Below are positions 1 through 5,545 of a DNA stretch of 16,058 nt, in pieces (within the stretch, counting starts at the first letter, position 1; each line of letters begins with the position of its first letter). Under the pieces are notes generated by a model, which saw only the letters and a list, made by a program, of their open reading frames with translations, was not told the origin of the DNA and searched no databases. The translations under genes were made by a program, and so were the position numbers. Source of the DNA: DASZXJ01 sp035545895 (GTDB lineage: Bacteria; Planctomycetota; Phycisphaerae; Tepidisphaerales; Tepidisphaeraceae); contig DASZXJ010000154.1 of assembly GCA_035545895.1 (NCBI GenBank), positions 1 to 16,058 of the forward strand, read 5' to 3'.

Positions 1-1
1 A

Positions 2-352
2 GCCATCGGCATCATCTTTGTCTTCATGTGGGTTCGCTGGAGCCTGCCCCGATTCCGGTTTGACCAGCTCATGCAACTCGCCTGGCGCGCGATGATTCCC
101 ATCTCGCTGGCGCTGGTCGTCATGACCGCGATCATGGTCTACTGGACAGGCGGCGTGACCACCTATCGCGTCGGCGGCCGCGTGGCGGTTTATTTCCTGC
201 TCATGAACGTCGCCATATTGATCGCGACGATGATCATCAGCCGCCTGATTCCCGCGCCGCCGCCCACCAACCGACGCATTCGTGTCGTGGGAAGCCGATT
301 CACCAAAAAGAAAACTGTCGCGATGAGCGCGCTGGCGGGGCAGTCACACTAA
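2..352 (+). CDS. nuoH: NADH-quinone oxidoreductase subunit H, C-terminal part (partial)
   Basis: The window opens inside this gene; about 116 C-terminal residues are visible and the start lies upstream. NuoH is a membrane subunit of complex I at the junction between the peripheral arm and the membrane arm, near the quinone site. The visible part has the family's conserved end, a stretch FMWVRWSLPRFRFDQLMQL (about residues 8-26 of the fragment) followed by two hydrophobic helices, one before and one after the TGG at the middle. The tail is basic and longer than I expect (FTKKKTVAMSALAGQSH). nuoI follows within 12 nt, so the two are one operon. The identity is firm from the WVRxSLPRxRxDQLM signature and the neighbour. 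Confidence 0.93.
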   Translation, partial: AIGIIFVFMWVRWSLPRFRFDQLMQLAWRAMIPISLALVVMTAIMVYWTGGVTTYRVGGRVAVYFLLMNVAILIATMIISRLIPAPPPTNRRIRVVGSRFTKKKTVAMSALAGQSH

Positions 353-364
353 CTGTTGAATTTT

Positions 365-898
365 ATGAAAGACTCCGACGTCATCATCTTGCAGGAACCC
401 AAGCTGTCAGCCTTGGATCAGTTTTATGTTCCGCAGGTGCTCAAGGGATTGGGCACGACAATGAAGCACATGTTTGCCGTGCTGGGCGGCAACGATCGCG
501 TCATCCAATACCCCGAAGAACGCCGTGAAGACATGCCCGTCGAAAAAGGCGGCATTTTTCAACTCACCTATCGAGGCGTACACCGGTTAAACAAAGATGA
601 GGAAGGCCGCGTCAAGTGTGTCGCCTGTTTCATGTGCTCGACTGCCTGCCCCGCGCATTGCATCCACATCGAAGCCGACACCGCGCCGTGGCAGGATCGC
701 GAAAAATACCCCGCCAAGTTCGACATCGACGAGCTTCGCTGCATCTATTGCGGCATGTGCGAAGAAGCCTGCCCGGTTGATGCCATCGAACTGACAAGTC
801 TCTACGACATCGTCGGCCTCACTCGCCAGGAAATGGTCTTCGACAAGGAAAAACTCCTGCGCGTGTACGATGAAACGGTGAAGAAGGAACCGATGTAA
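365..898 (+). CDS. nuoI: NADH-quinone oxidoreductase subunit I (2x[4Fe-4S] ferredoxin-type)
   Basis: NuoI carries the two tetranuclear clusters N6a and N6b that pass electrons toward quinone in complex I. Both cluster motifs are complete: CVACFMCSTACP and CIYCGMCEEACP (about residues 85-96 and 124-135), each C-x2-C-x2-C-x3-C-P. The region between them keeps the family's pattern of Glu and Asp residues. The length, about 177 residues, is usual. I prefer ATG at 365; an in-frame TTG at 356 would add three residues, and neither has a clear Shine-Dalgarno site. It lies 12 nt after nuoH. No nuoJ follows: a REP hairpin begins about 14 nt after the stop, so the operon seems to end here. Confidence 0.94.
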   Translation: MKDSDVIILQEPKLSALDQFYVPQVLKGLGTTMKHMFAVLGGNDRVIQYPEERREDMPVEKGGIFQLTYRGVHRLNKDEEGRVKCVACFMCSTACPAHCIHIEADTAPWQDREKYPAKFDIDELRCIYCGMCEEACPVDAIELTSLYDIVGLTRQEMVFDKEKLLRVYDETVKKEPM

Positions 899-909
899 TC
901 ATCGGTTCA

Positions 910-937
910 AACCCGTCCCTGCGGGACGGCGCTAAAC
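910..937. repeat. REP element, left copy flanking the RAYT gene
   Basis: A 7-bp stem CCGTCCC/GGGACGG (913-919 and 923-929) with a 3-nt loop, followed by the head CGCTAAAC. The 28 bases 910-937 are an exact reverse complement of 1579-1606 on the other side of the transposase gene. The heads of both copies point inward, to the gene. Being just downstream of nuoI, it may also protect or end that transcript, though no T-run follows. Confidence 0.9.
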
Positions 938-938
938 A

Positions 939-1535
939 TCAACCGTGTTTATATGGTTTGACGAAAGACCAATGTTGGCGCGGTTTACCTTCCTTGAGGG
1001 GATTTCGTTCGACGTAGTCGATCGATCGTTCGATGTCTTCCGGTGAATCGAGAAAAACCTTCCACAATCCGACTCCCCACGGTGAAGGCAGTTTCTCCGA
1101 TTCGGTCACGACAGCATTCATCGGATGAAGTCGCGAACTGGTCAATTTCCGCGTCGCAGCGCCCTTCAGCAGATTGGTGACCTGTTCAACGGAATAGGAA
1201 TGTCGCTCAATTACGAGGTGTACATGGTCTGGAAGAATCGCGCATGCGTAGATCTTAAAATTCGATTTCCGTACCATCTCGGCGAAACCGTTTCCAATGC
1301 ACAACGCCTGTTGCCCAGTAAACTTTACCGCAGGATATTTCAATGATGCGCGCATCTCGCGCTTTCGCTGTCGATCATACGGACGATGAGCAACCGAACG
1401 CGTCGTATCCACATGAGTCGCGTTTCCGAACCGGTGCAACTCCCATTTGCGAACGAAGTCAGACCATGACCCGCGCTCTTCATTGGGCAACCAAAATCCA
1501 TACGCGCTGAGGATGACGTGTGACGCGAGGATCAT
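939..1535 (-). CDS. REP-associated tyrosine transposase (RAYT, Y1/HUH family)
   Basis: A single-strand DNA transposase of the Y1 (IS200/IS605-like) HUH superfamily, 198 residues. The HUH motif is HVH within LPDHVHLVIE (His104 and His106), and the catalytic tyrosine is Tyr174 in YVERNPLKEGK. The N-terminus reads AYGFWLPNEERGSWSDFVRKWEL, a conserved block of one RAYT subgroup. The family is known to nick REP hairpins and is thought to spread them. Here the gene lies between two perfect inverted 28-bp REP copies (910-937, 1579-1606), which is the expected arrangement and strongly supports the call. The frame is intact, so the enzyme may be active. The ATG at 1535 gives the typical N-terminus; no strong ribosome site is visible. 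Confidence 0.92.
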   Translation of the reverse strand: MILASHVILSAYGFWLPNEERGSWSDFVRKWELHRFGNATHVDTTRSVAHRPYDRQRKREMRASLKYPAVKFTGQQALCIGNGFAEMVRKSNFKIYACAILPDHVHLVIERHSYSVEQVTNLLKGAATRKLTSSRLHPMNAVVTESEKLPSPWGVGLWKVFLDSPEDIERSIDYVERNPLKEGKPRQHWSFVKPYKHG

Positions 1536-1578
1536 ATTTTCAAGTTACCACGTGAATCACAAAATACAAATGTATCGC

Positions 1579-1606
1579 GTTTAGCGCCGTCCCGCAGGGA
1601 CGGGTT
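1579..1606. repeat. REP element, right copy flanking the RAYT gene
   Basis: An exact reverse complement of 910-937: head GTTTAGCG, then stem CCGTCCC/GGGACGG with loop GCA. Together with the inverted third copy at 1626-1650 it forms a head-outward doublet (spacer about 19 nt), like a BIME. Confidence 0.9.
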
Positions 1607-1625
1607 CTTGTCTGCGCGACGCGAT

Positions 1626-1650
1626 CCCGTCCCTGTGGGACGGCACTAGA
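1626..1650. repeat. REP element, diverged third copy
   Basis: Same orientation as the 910-937 copy, with three substitutions: the loop is TGT instead of TGC, and the head is GCACTAGA instead of GCGCTAAA. The stem is unchanged. It lies 15 nt beyond the stop of the leftward gene at 1666-1926 and might serve as that gene's 3' hairpin. Confidence 0.85.
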
Positions 1651-1665
1651 CGTGGGAGTACCGGT

Positions 1666-1926
1666 TTACATTCCATTCCGATCGCGCGGGTCGCCCGGTG
1701 GGAATTCGGCATCGTAGGTGAATACTGTCCGCAGGTAGCAGACATATTTCACCTTTTCCAGATCCTTCACGCGGGTGGATTCAATTGTTCCCTCGATCAC
1801 TTCGTGTTCCGCATCGACATTGGTGACTTCCAAGCCGGCTTTTTTTAGCGCAGTCACGGTTTCGTCCAGCGCTTTATCGCTTGGATCATCGAGCGTCACA
1901 ATCACTTCTGAAATACGCGTATCCAT
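1666..1926 (-). CDS. Small conserved protein of unknown function (ferredoxin-like/I9-like alpha-beta fold)
   Basis: An 86-residue protein. I do not recognise a named family with certainty. The pattern is beta-alpha-beta-beta-alpha-beta: SEVIVTLDD, helix to about residue 30, LEVTNVDAEHEVIEGTIES, helix DLEKV, then VCYLRTVFTYD. This resembles the small inhibitor-I9/propeptide-like ferredoxin fold (an x-G-x-I/V step followed by a short helix and a strand), an inference from pattern only. It starts 12 nt after the stop of the 196-residue gene upstream, so they form an operon. A GGGAG site about 4 nt before ATG supports the start at 1926. It is acidic, with no signal peptide or membrane segment, so probably cytoplasmic. 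Confidence 0.7.
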   Translation of the reverse strand: MDTRISEVIVTLDDPSDKALDETVTALKKAGLEVTNVDAEHEVIEGTIESTRVKDLEKVKYVCYLRTVFTYDAEFPPGDPRDRNGM

Positions 1927-1938
1927 GGAACTCCCGAT

Positions 1939-2529
1939 TCATTTTCCGCTGGCCGATCGTGTGCAATGCTCAAACAGCGTCTGCCACTCGATGTGCTGAA
2001 GCGCGACCGCCAATCGGTGACGTGGATCGTCCGGCCGATTGTGAACCTGCTCCACAAGATCGACCAGAGCCGATGGATTCCATCCGCCGGCGGTGATTCG
2101 AAAGATGGTTTTATCGGCCGGGAATGGATTGATTACCTCGTTGGCGCGCGCTGACAGCGGCAGCGACGCCGCATGACCGTTCGCCTGGCGATACCAGTAT
2201 TTGCTGTTGGAAAAATCCCCCTCGCGGCGATGCATGATCGCGTGCCACATCGCGCCGGCCGGGGTTTCAATCCGCTGGGAAATCTTGTGCGATTGTTCCA
2301 GCCAGTCGTGTCGTAACCAAAGGGCTGACAAAAGTGCGTCGGCCTCGTCAGAATCTTCGACCGGACCGTCAATCAGGTCGCGAGAGCTTAATGATTCCAG
2401 CGATGTCCTCGCCAGTTCATTACCGGGGCCATCCACCAGCAGTTTTGTATAAGCCTTTTCTGCATCAAGCTTTAGCAATTGCCGGCCAATGGCGGAAAGA
2501 GGATCAGTCCTGATGTGCGTATCATCCAT
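1939..2529 (-). CDS. Conserved hypothetical protein (soluble, 196 aa)
   Basis: The protein has a conserved-looking core at about residues 70-120: ALWLRHDWLEQSHKISQ, then GAMWHAIMHRREGDFSNSKYWYRQ. I recall proteins with this core (HD.L..SH.ISQ...G..WH.IMHRRE.D..N.KYW.R) being widespread and uncharacterised in planctomycetes and other phyla; that is memory, not a search. The run of His, Glu and Tyr could form a metal or ligand site, which is a guess. There is no signal peptide. It lies upstream of, and in operon with, the 86-residue gene. There is no Shine-Dalgarno site; instead TACAAT ends 6 nt before ATG, which fits a leaderless transcript. The first 25 bases of its divergent neighbour's wider frame overlap this gene, another reason to start that one at 2605. 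Confidence 0.8.
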   Translation of the reverse strand: MDDTHIRTDPLSAIGRQLLKLDAEKAYTKLLVDGPGNELARTSLESLSSRDLIDGPVEDSDEADALLSALWLRHDWLEQSHKISQRIETPAGAMWHAIMHRREGDFSNSKYWYRQANGHAASLPLSARANEVINPFPADKTIFRITAGGWNPSALVDLVEQVHNRPDDPRHRLAVALQHIEWQTLFEHCTRSASGK

Positions 2530-2535
2530 GGCCGG

Positions 2536-2541
2536 ATTGTA
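2536..2541 (-). promoter_or_regulatory. Probable -10 element, leaderless start of the 196-aa gene
   Basis: On the minus strand TACAAT is followed by 6 nt (CCGGCC) and then ATG at 2529. Transcription starting about 7 nt after the -10 would begin at the start codon. No good -35 is seen. Confidence 0.45.
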
Positions 2542-2592
2542 GGCGTGGTGGGGTGCGACGAAAATGGTTTAAGTTTTTCCTGGTCATGGTCC

Positions 2593-2598
2593 GATAAA
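2593..2598 (+). promoter_or_regulatory. Probable -10 element, leaderless start of the lipoprotein gene
   Basis: GATAAA is followed by 6 nt (TGCGAT) and then ATG at 2605; no Shine-Dalgarno site is present. With the element at 2536-2541 it makes a divergent pair between two leaderless-looking genes. Confidence 0.4.
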
Positions 2599-2604
2599 TG
2601 CGAT

Positions 2605-3078
2605 ATGAACCCCTCGAATCACCTTCGCAAATATACGCTGGGCGCGATGCTGCTCGGCGCTGCCGCCGGCTGTGCCGGTCGGCCTCAAATACTTCCCAAT
2701 TCCGACGCGAGCCTGCGGCGCTCCAGCGCCCAGTTTGCCGCCGATGCCGCCAAGCGTCATCCCTACAAGGCCGACGCCCCGCGCGGCGGCGAGATCGCGG
2801 CCCGCGCCCAGGTCGGCTACATGATCGACCAACTCGAAGTCGCCAATCTTTCCGATACCGATTGGGACGATGTCGAAGTCTGGGTCAACAAGAAATATGT
2901 CATCTACATCCCCAAGGTCGAAAAAGGCGCCGACCGGGTGAAGGTCATCAACTTCCGAATGCTCTTCGACGAATCCGGCAACAGCTTCCCGACCGACAAC
3001 ACCAAGACGCGAATCGAAAGCGTCGAAGTCTACAAGGACGGCAAGATGTACGATGTCACGACGAAATTGGCTGATTGA
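2605..3078 (+). CDS. Putative lipoprotein of unknown function (157 aa)
   Basis: The N-terminus is a lipoprotein signal: MNPSNHLRKY, a hydrophobic run TLGAMLLGAAAG and Cys23. The lipid-anchored mature protein has no domain I recognise. Its middle reads QVGYMIDQLEVANLSDTDWDDVEVWVNKKYVIYIPKVEKG and looks like a small beta-rich domain with strands around 'VEVWVNKKYVIYIPKV' and 'IESVEVYKDGKMYDVTT'. The open frame reaches back to 2479, but that stretch overlaps the divergent gene and lacks coding sense; the ATG at 2605 gives the signal peptide directly. An intrinsic terminator follows at 3137-3170. It probably sits in the periplasm or outer membrane; no function can be inferred. Confidence 0.82.
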   Translation: MNPSNHLRKYTLGAMLLGAAAGCAGRPQILPNSDASLRRSSAQFAADAAKRHPYKADAPRGGEIAARAQVGYMIDQLEVANLSDTDWDDVEVWVNKKYVIYIPKVEKGADRVKVINFRMLFDESGNSFPTDNTKTRIESVEVYKDGKMYDVTTKLAD

Positions 3079-3088
3079 ATGAAACATC

Positions 3089-3106
3089 GGACGCACCTGT
3101 GCGTCC
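3089..3106 (+). other. Small perfect hairpin after the lipoprotein gene
   Basis: GGACGCAC and GTGCGTCC (3089-3096 and 3099-3106) form an 8-bp inverted repeat only 10 nt after the stop codon. No T-run follows, so it is more likely a stabilising hairpin or short repeat than the terminator, which is the next hairpin. Confidence 0.5.
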
Positions 3107-3136
3107 AAACTGAAGAGTGCCCTCAACGACGCAGAG

Positions 3137-3170
3137 CCCAGGATATTTGTTCCTGGGTTTTCGCGTTTTT
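3137..3170 (+). terminator. Intrinsic terminator of the lipoprotein gene
   Basis: Stem CCCAGGA/TCCTGGG (3137-3143 and 3151-3157) with a 7-nt loop, followed by TTTTCGCGTTTTT. The classical hairpin plus T-tract lies 59 nt after the stop. Confidence 0.82.
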
Positions 3171-3184
3171 ATGGGGTGAAATAA

Positions 3185-3359
3185 ATGCAACCGCCGAGGC
3201 GCGGAGACGCCGAGATGGCCGCAGAGGGATTGAAAAATAATTTAGCCACAGAGATCACAGAGGACACAGAGAAGAACAAATCTTAACTCTGTGTTCTCTG
3301 TGATCTCTGTGGCTAATCTTCGTTTGTTCTCTGCGTCCTCAGCGTCTCGGCGGTTGCAT
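3185..3359. repeat. Nested 175-bp palindromic repeat (two inverted-repeat shells)
   Basis: The outer arms are 3185-3226 and 3329-3359. Their first 14 bases (ATGCAACCGCCGAG) match perfectly in inversion, then the match degrades and the left arm is about 11 nt longer. The inner arms 3242-3271 and 3287-3316 are 30 nt each with one mismatch; they are rich in CACAGAG and end in TTAGCC/GGCTAA, with a 15-nt loop. It fills the space between two convergent genes. Repeats of this ACAGAG kind are, to my recollection, widespread intergenic elements in planctomycetes and relatives. No coding frame is evident. Confidence 0.85.
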
Positions 3360-3369
3360 CGGAATGCTT

Positions 3370-3921
3370 CTATTTGATCATCTCCGCCCGCGGCGGGTTA
3401 TGGCCGAACAATTGGATTTCGGTGATTAACTTGTTCGCTTGATCCAGAGGGATGAAGTCCACATGCCCGTCACCGAACAGTACGTTCATTCCTTCGACAT
3501 GATTGGAAAGCCGTTCATATGCCAAAACAGCATCGGGAGCGACAGGTTGTTTGAAACCAGCTCCTAAATAGACATATGAAAGACGCCCTCCCTGCATCAT
3601 GCTTCGGATCACCGCTTCCGGCGTGTGCATATCTTCGCTCGAGGGACATACAAAGAGATCACTAGTGCAATCTTCACGAAGCAAGAAAGTTGCGAACGAA
3701 TCAGGGAATTCGTTTCCAAATTCGTTCGCATATTGAAACATCATTTGGCCGATGGATTTTAATCTTGAGGCGCAACCAACACGGTGGGAAAGTTCCCGGC
3801 CGCGACCATGAGCGTCGTTCGGTAGAAACAATGAAGCGACGAGCAATAAGAGGATTAGTATTGCAATCGGCAAGAAATAACGTGTGCCATGTTTCTTGCG
3901 AGCGTCTATATGCGGTTCCAT
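3370..3921 (-). CDS. Membrane-anchored H-X9-DG domain protein (DUF1559-like, pseudopilin-related)
   Basis: A 183-residue protein with a short charged N-terminus (MEPHIDARKKHGTRY), one membrane helix FLPIAILILLLLVASLFL (about residues 16-33) and an exported domain. That domain begins CASRLKSIGQMMFQYANEFGNEFP, like the region after the helix in planctomycete pseudopilin-type DUF1559 proteins. It ends with the H-X9-DG motif: His, nine residues VEGMNVLFG, then DG in NHVEGMNVLFGDGHVDF. Unlike true pseudopilins there is no G/F-T-L-x-E cleavage site before the helix, so it is probably a simple membrane anchor. There is one Cys in the first block and two more (EDC and VCPSS) that could form a disulfide. 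It begins 3 nt after the proB stop and is probably co-transcribed, although no functional link to proline synthesis is known to me. Confidence 0.8.
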   Translation of the reverse strand: MEPHIDARKKHGTRYFLPIAILILLLLVASLFLPNDAHGRGRELSHRVGCASRLKSIGQMMFQYANEFGNEFPDSFATFLLREDCTSDLFVCPSSEDMHTPEAVIRSMMQGGRLSYVYLGAGFKQPVAPDAVLAYERLSNHVEGMNVLFGDGHVDFIPLDQANKLITEIQLFGHNPPRAEMIK

Positions 3922-3924
3922 GCT

Positions 3925-5043
3925 TCACCCCACCACAAGATTATCCCGATGCACCACCTCGTCGTAGGCGCGATCGGCCAAGAGCGTTTTCACTTCGGCT
4001 GTCTTCTTTCCCTTGATCTGATTCACTTCGTCGGAGCTGTAGTTCGTCAGGCCCCGCGCAATCACGTGGGAATTGGAATTGGCGATGGCGACCAGGTCGC
4101 CGCAGGAGAAATGTCCTTCGACTTTGGTGATCCCGGCCGGCAGGAGGCTTTTGTTTTTTTCGACCAGCGCGGTCACTGCGCCATCATCGACGATGATCGT
4201 GCCGACGGGTCTGGCTGCTCCGATCCAGCGATCCTTGCCGCTGCGGCGGCGGCTGCTCGCGGCGAACATCGTGCCCAGGTCTTCGCCTTCAAGTAATCGC
4301 GGCAGAACGTTGGGCATGCGCCCATCCGCGACGATCATGGCTTCGCCGCAGTCCAGGATCATCTTGGCGGCTGTCAGCTTGGAATTCATGCCCCCCTTGC
4401 CTAGTTCGGATTTATCGGCGCGCACGAGTTGCTGGGCTTCATCGATCGTTTGAACCAGCCGCAGCGATTTGCCCGAAGCATCCTGAATTCCATCGACGAC
4501 GGTCAGCAGGACGAGCAAATCCGCGCGCAGCGCGGTCGCGACGTTGGCTGCCAGGATGTCGTTGTCGCCGAAGCTGATCTTGACCAGCTCATCGGTGCTG
4601 ATGGTGTCGTTCTCATTGATGATCGGAACCGCGCCCAGTTCGTGAGCGGCATGGATCGTGTTGCGCACATTGAGAAACCGCGCGCGGTTATCAATGTCCG
4701 GCCGAGTGATAAGGAGTTGGGCGACCGGCATCTTGAACGGTTCAAACGCATCGGCCCAGACGTCCATCAGACGTCGCTGACCCACGGCCGCGACCGCCTG
4801 GAGCTTGGCCAGGTCGGTGGGGCGCTTGGCAAGGTTCAGAATCCCCATCCCCGCGCCAATCGCGCCGGAACTGACAATCGTGACGGCAATCTTCTTCTTC
4901 CGAAGCGCAACCACCTGGGCCGCAATTCCGGAAATGAACTCGGCATCGAGCTTGAGGTCAGGCTTGCTGAGCAATTGCGTGCCCAGCTTGACAACGATCG
5001 AGCGAACCGAATTCAAAGCGGCTTTTCGAGAGGCAATTTCCAT
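3925..5043 (-). CDS. proB: Glutamate 5-kinase (proline biosynthesis)
   Basis: ProB phosphorylates L-glutamate with ATP to gamma-glutamyl phosphate, the first committed step to proline, in the cytoplasm. The 372-residue length fits the kinase-plus-PUA form. The amino-acid-kinase part (about 1-260) shows VVKLGTQLL (Lys19, Gly21), SSGAIGAGMG (58-67), the glutamate-site NENDTIS (143-149), FGDNDILAANVA (159-169) and GKGGMNSKLTAAK (215-227), where families usually have GTGGM. The PUA domain follows from about 281 (VGTIIVDDGA...) and contains the G-L-x-N-Y-S-S-D/E-E-V end motif. ATG at 5043 is the first in-frame start and gives the normal N-terminus. No proA is next to it. A 9-bp hairpin lies 20 nt upstream in the leader (5063-5094). 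Confidence 0.95.
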   Translation of the reverse strand: MEIASRKAALNSVRSIVVKLGTQLLSKPDLKLDAEFISGIAAQVVALRKKKIAVTIVSSGAIGAGMGILNLAKRPTDLAKLQAVAAVGQRRLMDVWADAFEPFKMPVAQLLITRPDIDNRARFLNVRNTIHAAHELGAVPIINENDTISTDELVKISFGDNDILAANVATALRADLLVLLTVVDGIQDASGKSLRLVQTIDEAQQLVRADKSELGKGGMNSKLTAAKMILDCGEAMIVADGRMPNVLPRLLEGEDLGTMFAASSRRRSGKDRWIGAARPVGTIIVDDGAVTALVEKNKSLLPAGITKVEGHFSCGDLVAIANSNSHVIARGLTNYSSDEVNQIKGKKTAEVKTLLADRAYDEVVHRDNLVVG

Positions 5044-5062
5044 GAATCCATCAGAATATCAA

Positions 5063-5094
5063 AATTGCGCGCCAGAAGGGCGTTTCGCGCAATT
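5063..5094. promoter_or_regulatory. Hairpin in the proB leader
   Basis: AATTGCGCG and CGCGCAATT (5063-5071 and 5086-5094) form a 9-bp stem with a 14-nt loop. Read on the minus strand it is followed by TTTTGATATTCT and then ATG at 5043. It could be a weak terminator or attenuator, or a protein-binding palindrome; the sequence does not decide. Confidence 0.4.
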
Positions 5095-5177
5095 CGGAAG
5101 GGAGATATGGGGAAGAGTGATCGGATGACAAGGTAATCAAGTAAAAAAACAGGGGAATAAGGAGGTGACGAGAAATT

Positions 5178-5255
5178 TTTTAGCCCGGTCGCTTGCGACC
5201 GGTTATGGGACCCCGGAACCGGAACCGGAACCGGTCGCAAACGACCGGGCTAAAA
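5178..5255. repeat. Second REP-like family: inverted doublet with hexamer spacer
   Basis: Arms 5178-5202 and 5231-5255 are 25 nt each and inverted, with one mismatch. Each arm is TTTTAGCC followed by a hairpin CGGTCGC/GCGACCG with a 2-nt loop. The spacer contains three tandem copies of GGAACC (5215-5232, running into the right arm). The arms have their TTTTAGCC heads outward, as in the REP pair at 1579-1650. No transposase gene adjoins this copy. Confidence 0.85.
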
Positions 5256-5261
5256 GAGGAG

Positions 5262-5345
5262 AAAATGTTCCAAAGTGTTCCAAAACGTTCCAATTCAACA
5301 AAAGTGCAAAACGAACCCAACTCGAAATTCATATTTTCTTAAATC
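5262..5345. repeat. Three GTTCCA units at a 10-bp period, then AT-rich stretch
   Basis: GTTCCA occurs at 5267, 5277 and 5287, exactly 10 bp apart, in TGTTCCAAAG / TGTTCCAAAA / CGTTCCAATT. An A- and C-rich run (AAAACGAACCCAACTCG) follows, then a markedly AT-rich region to about 5400. The run resembles, from memory, interspersed repeats that produce spurious ORFs in planctomycete genomes. No gene is seen in 5044-5545. Confidence 0.5.
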
Positions 5346-5441
5346 ATTATTTAACAACGATTTATGGCATATGAAAGGGTCAAATGTTAAAATAGGTAAT
5401 GTATTTGTCGAATGTTCTCCGATACTTTGCTTGTGAAGTTT

Positions 5442-5452
5442 ACCTAGATTAA
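5442..5452 (+). promoter_or_regulatory. Motif ACCTAGATTAA upstream of the B12-fold gene
   Basis: This 11-mer recurs exactly at 6463-6473, upstream of the next gene on the same strand. It lies about 93 nt before ATG 5546 and may be part of a promoter (TAGATT as -10) or an activator site. No convincing -35 is seen here. Confidence 0.4.
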
Positions 5453-5545
5453 CATCCGGGTAATAGAATCGGTGGCAAGGATGCTTCCGGAAGTGAATAT
5501 GGGTAGTTGGCTGAGGGATGGCTGGCTTCTCCGGGAGTTTTTCAG

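Noticed and set aside
2584..3126. A 180-codon minus-strand open frame opposite the lipoprotein gene
   Set aside because: The plus strand gives a clear lipoprotein signal and is followed by a terminator; the minus frame has no recognisable features.
3185..3359. CRISPR-like array from the repeated CACAGAG strings
   Set aside because: The repeats are inverted arms and simple ACAGAG-like runs, with no equal spacers or direct repeats.
4429..5136. A 235-codon plus-strand open frame opposite proB
   Set aside because: It is a shadow of proB, whose motifs are complete on the other strand.
5159..5168. Near-perfect anti-Shine-Dalgarno match AAGGAGGTGA in the proB/B12 intergenic region
   Set aside because: No start codon lies 5-12 nt downstream that opens a credible frame; GTG 5165 overlaps the site and gives a low-complexity, repeat-derived frame. 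ATG 5205 is too far unless the REP hairpin brings it near, which I cannot support.
5466..5485. Sigma-54 promoter (GTGGCAAGGATGCTT)
   Set aside because: GG and GC are 7 nt apart rather than the required 10.
5507..5545. Earlier ATG (5507) for the B12-fold gene
   Set aside because: The extra 13 residues lack family resemblance, and the good GGGAG site is placed for ATG 5546.
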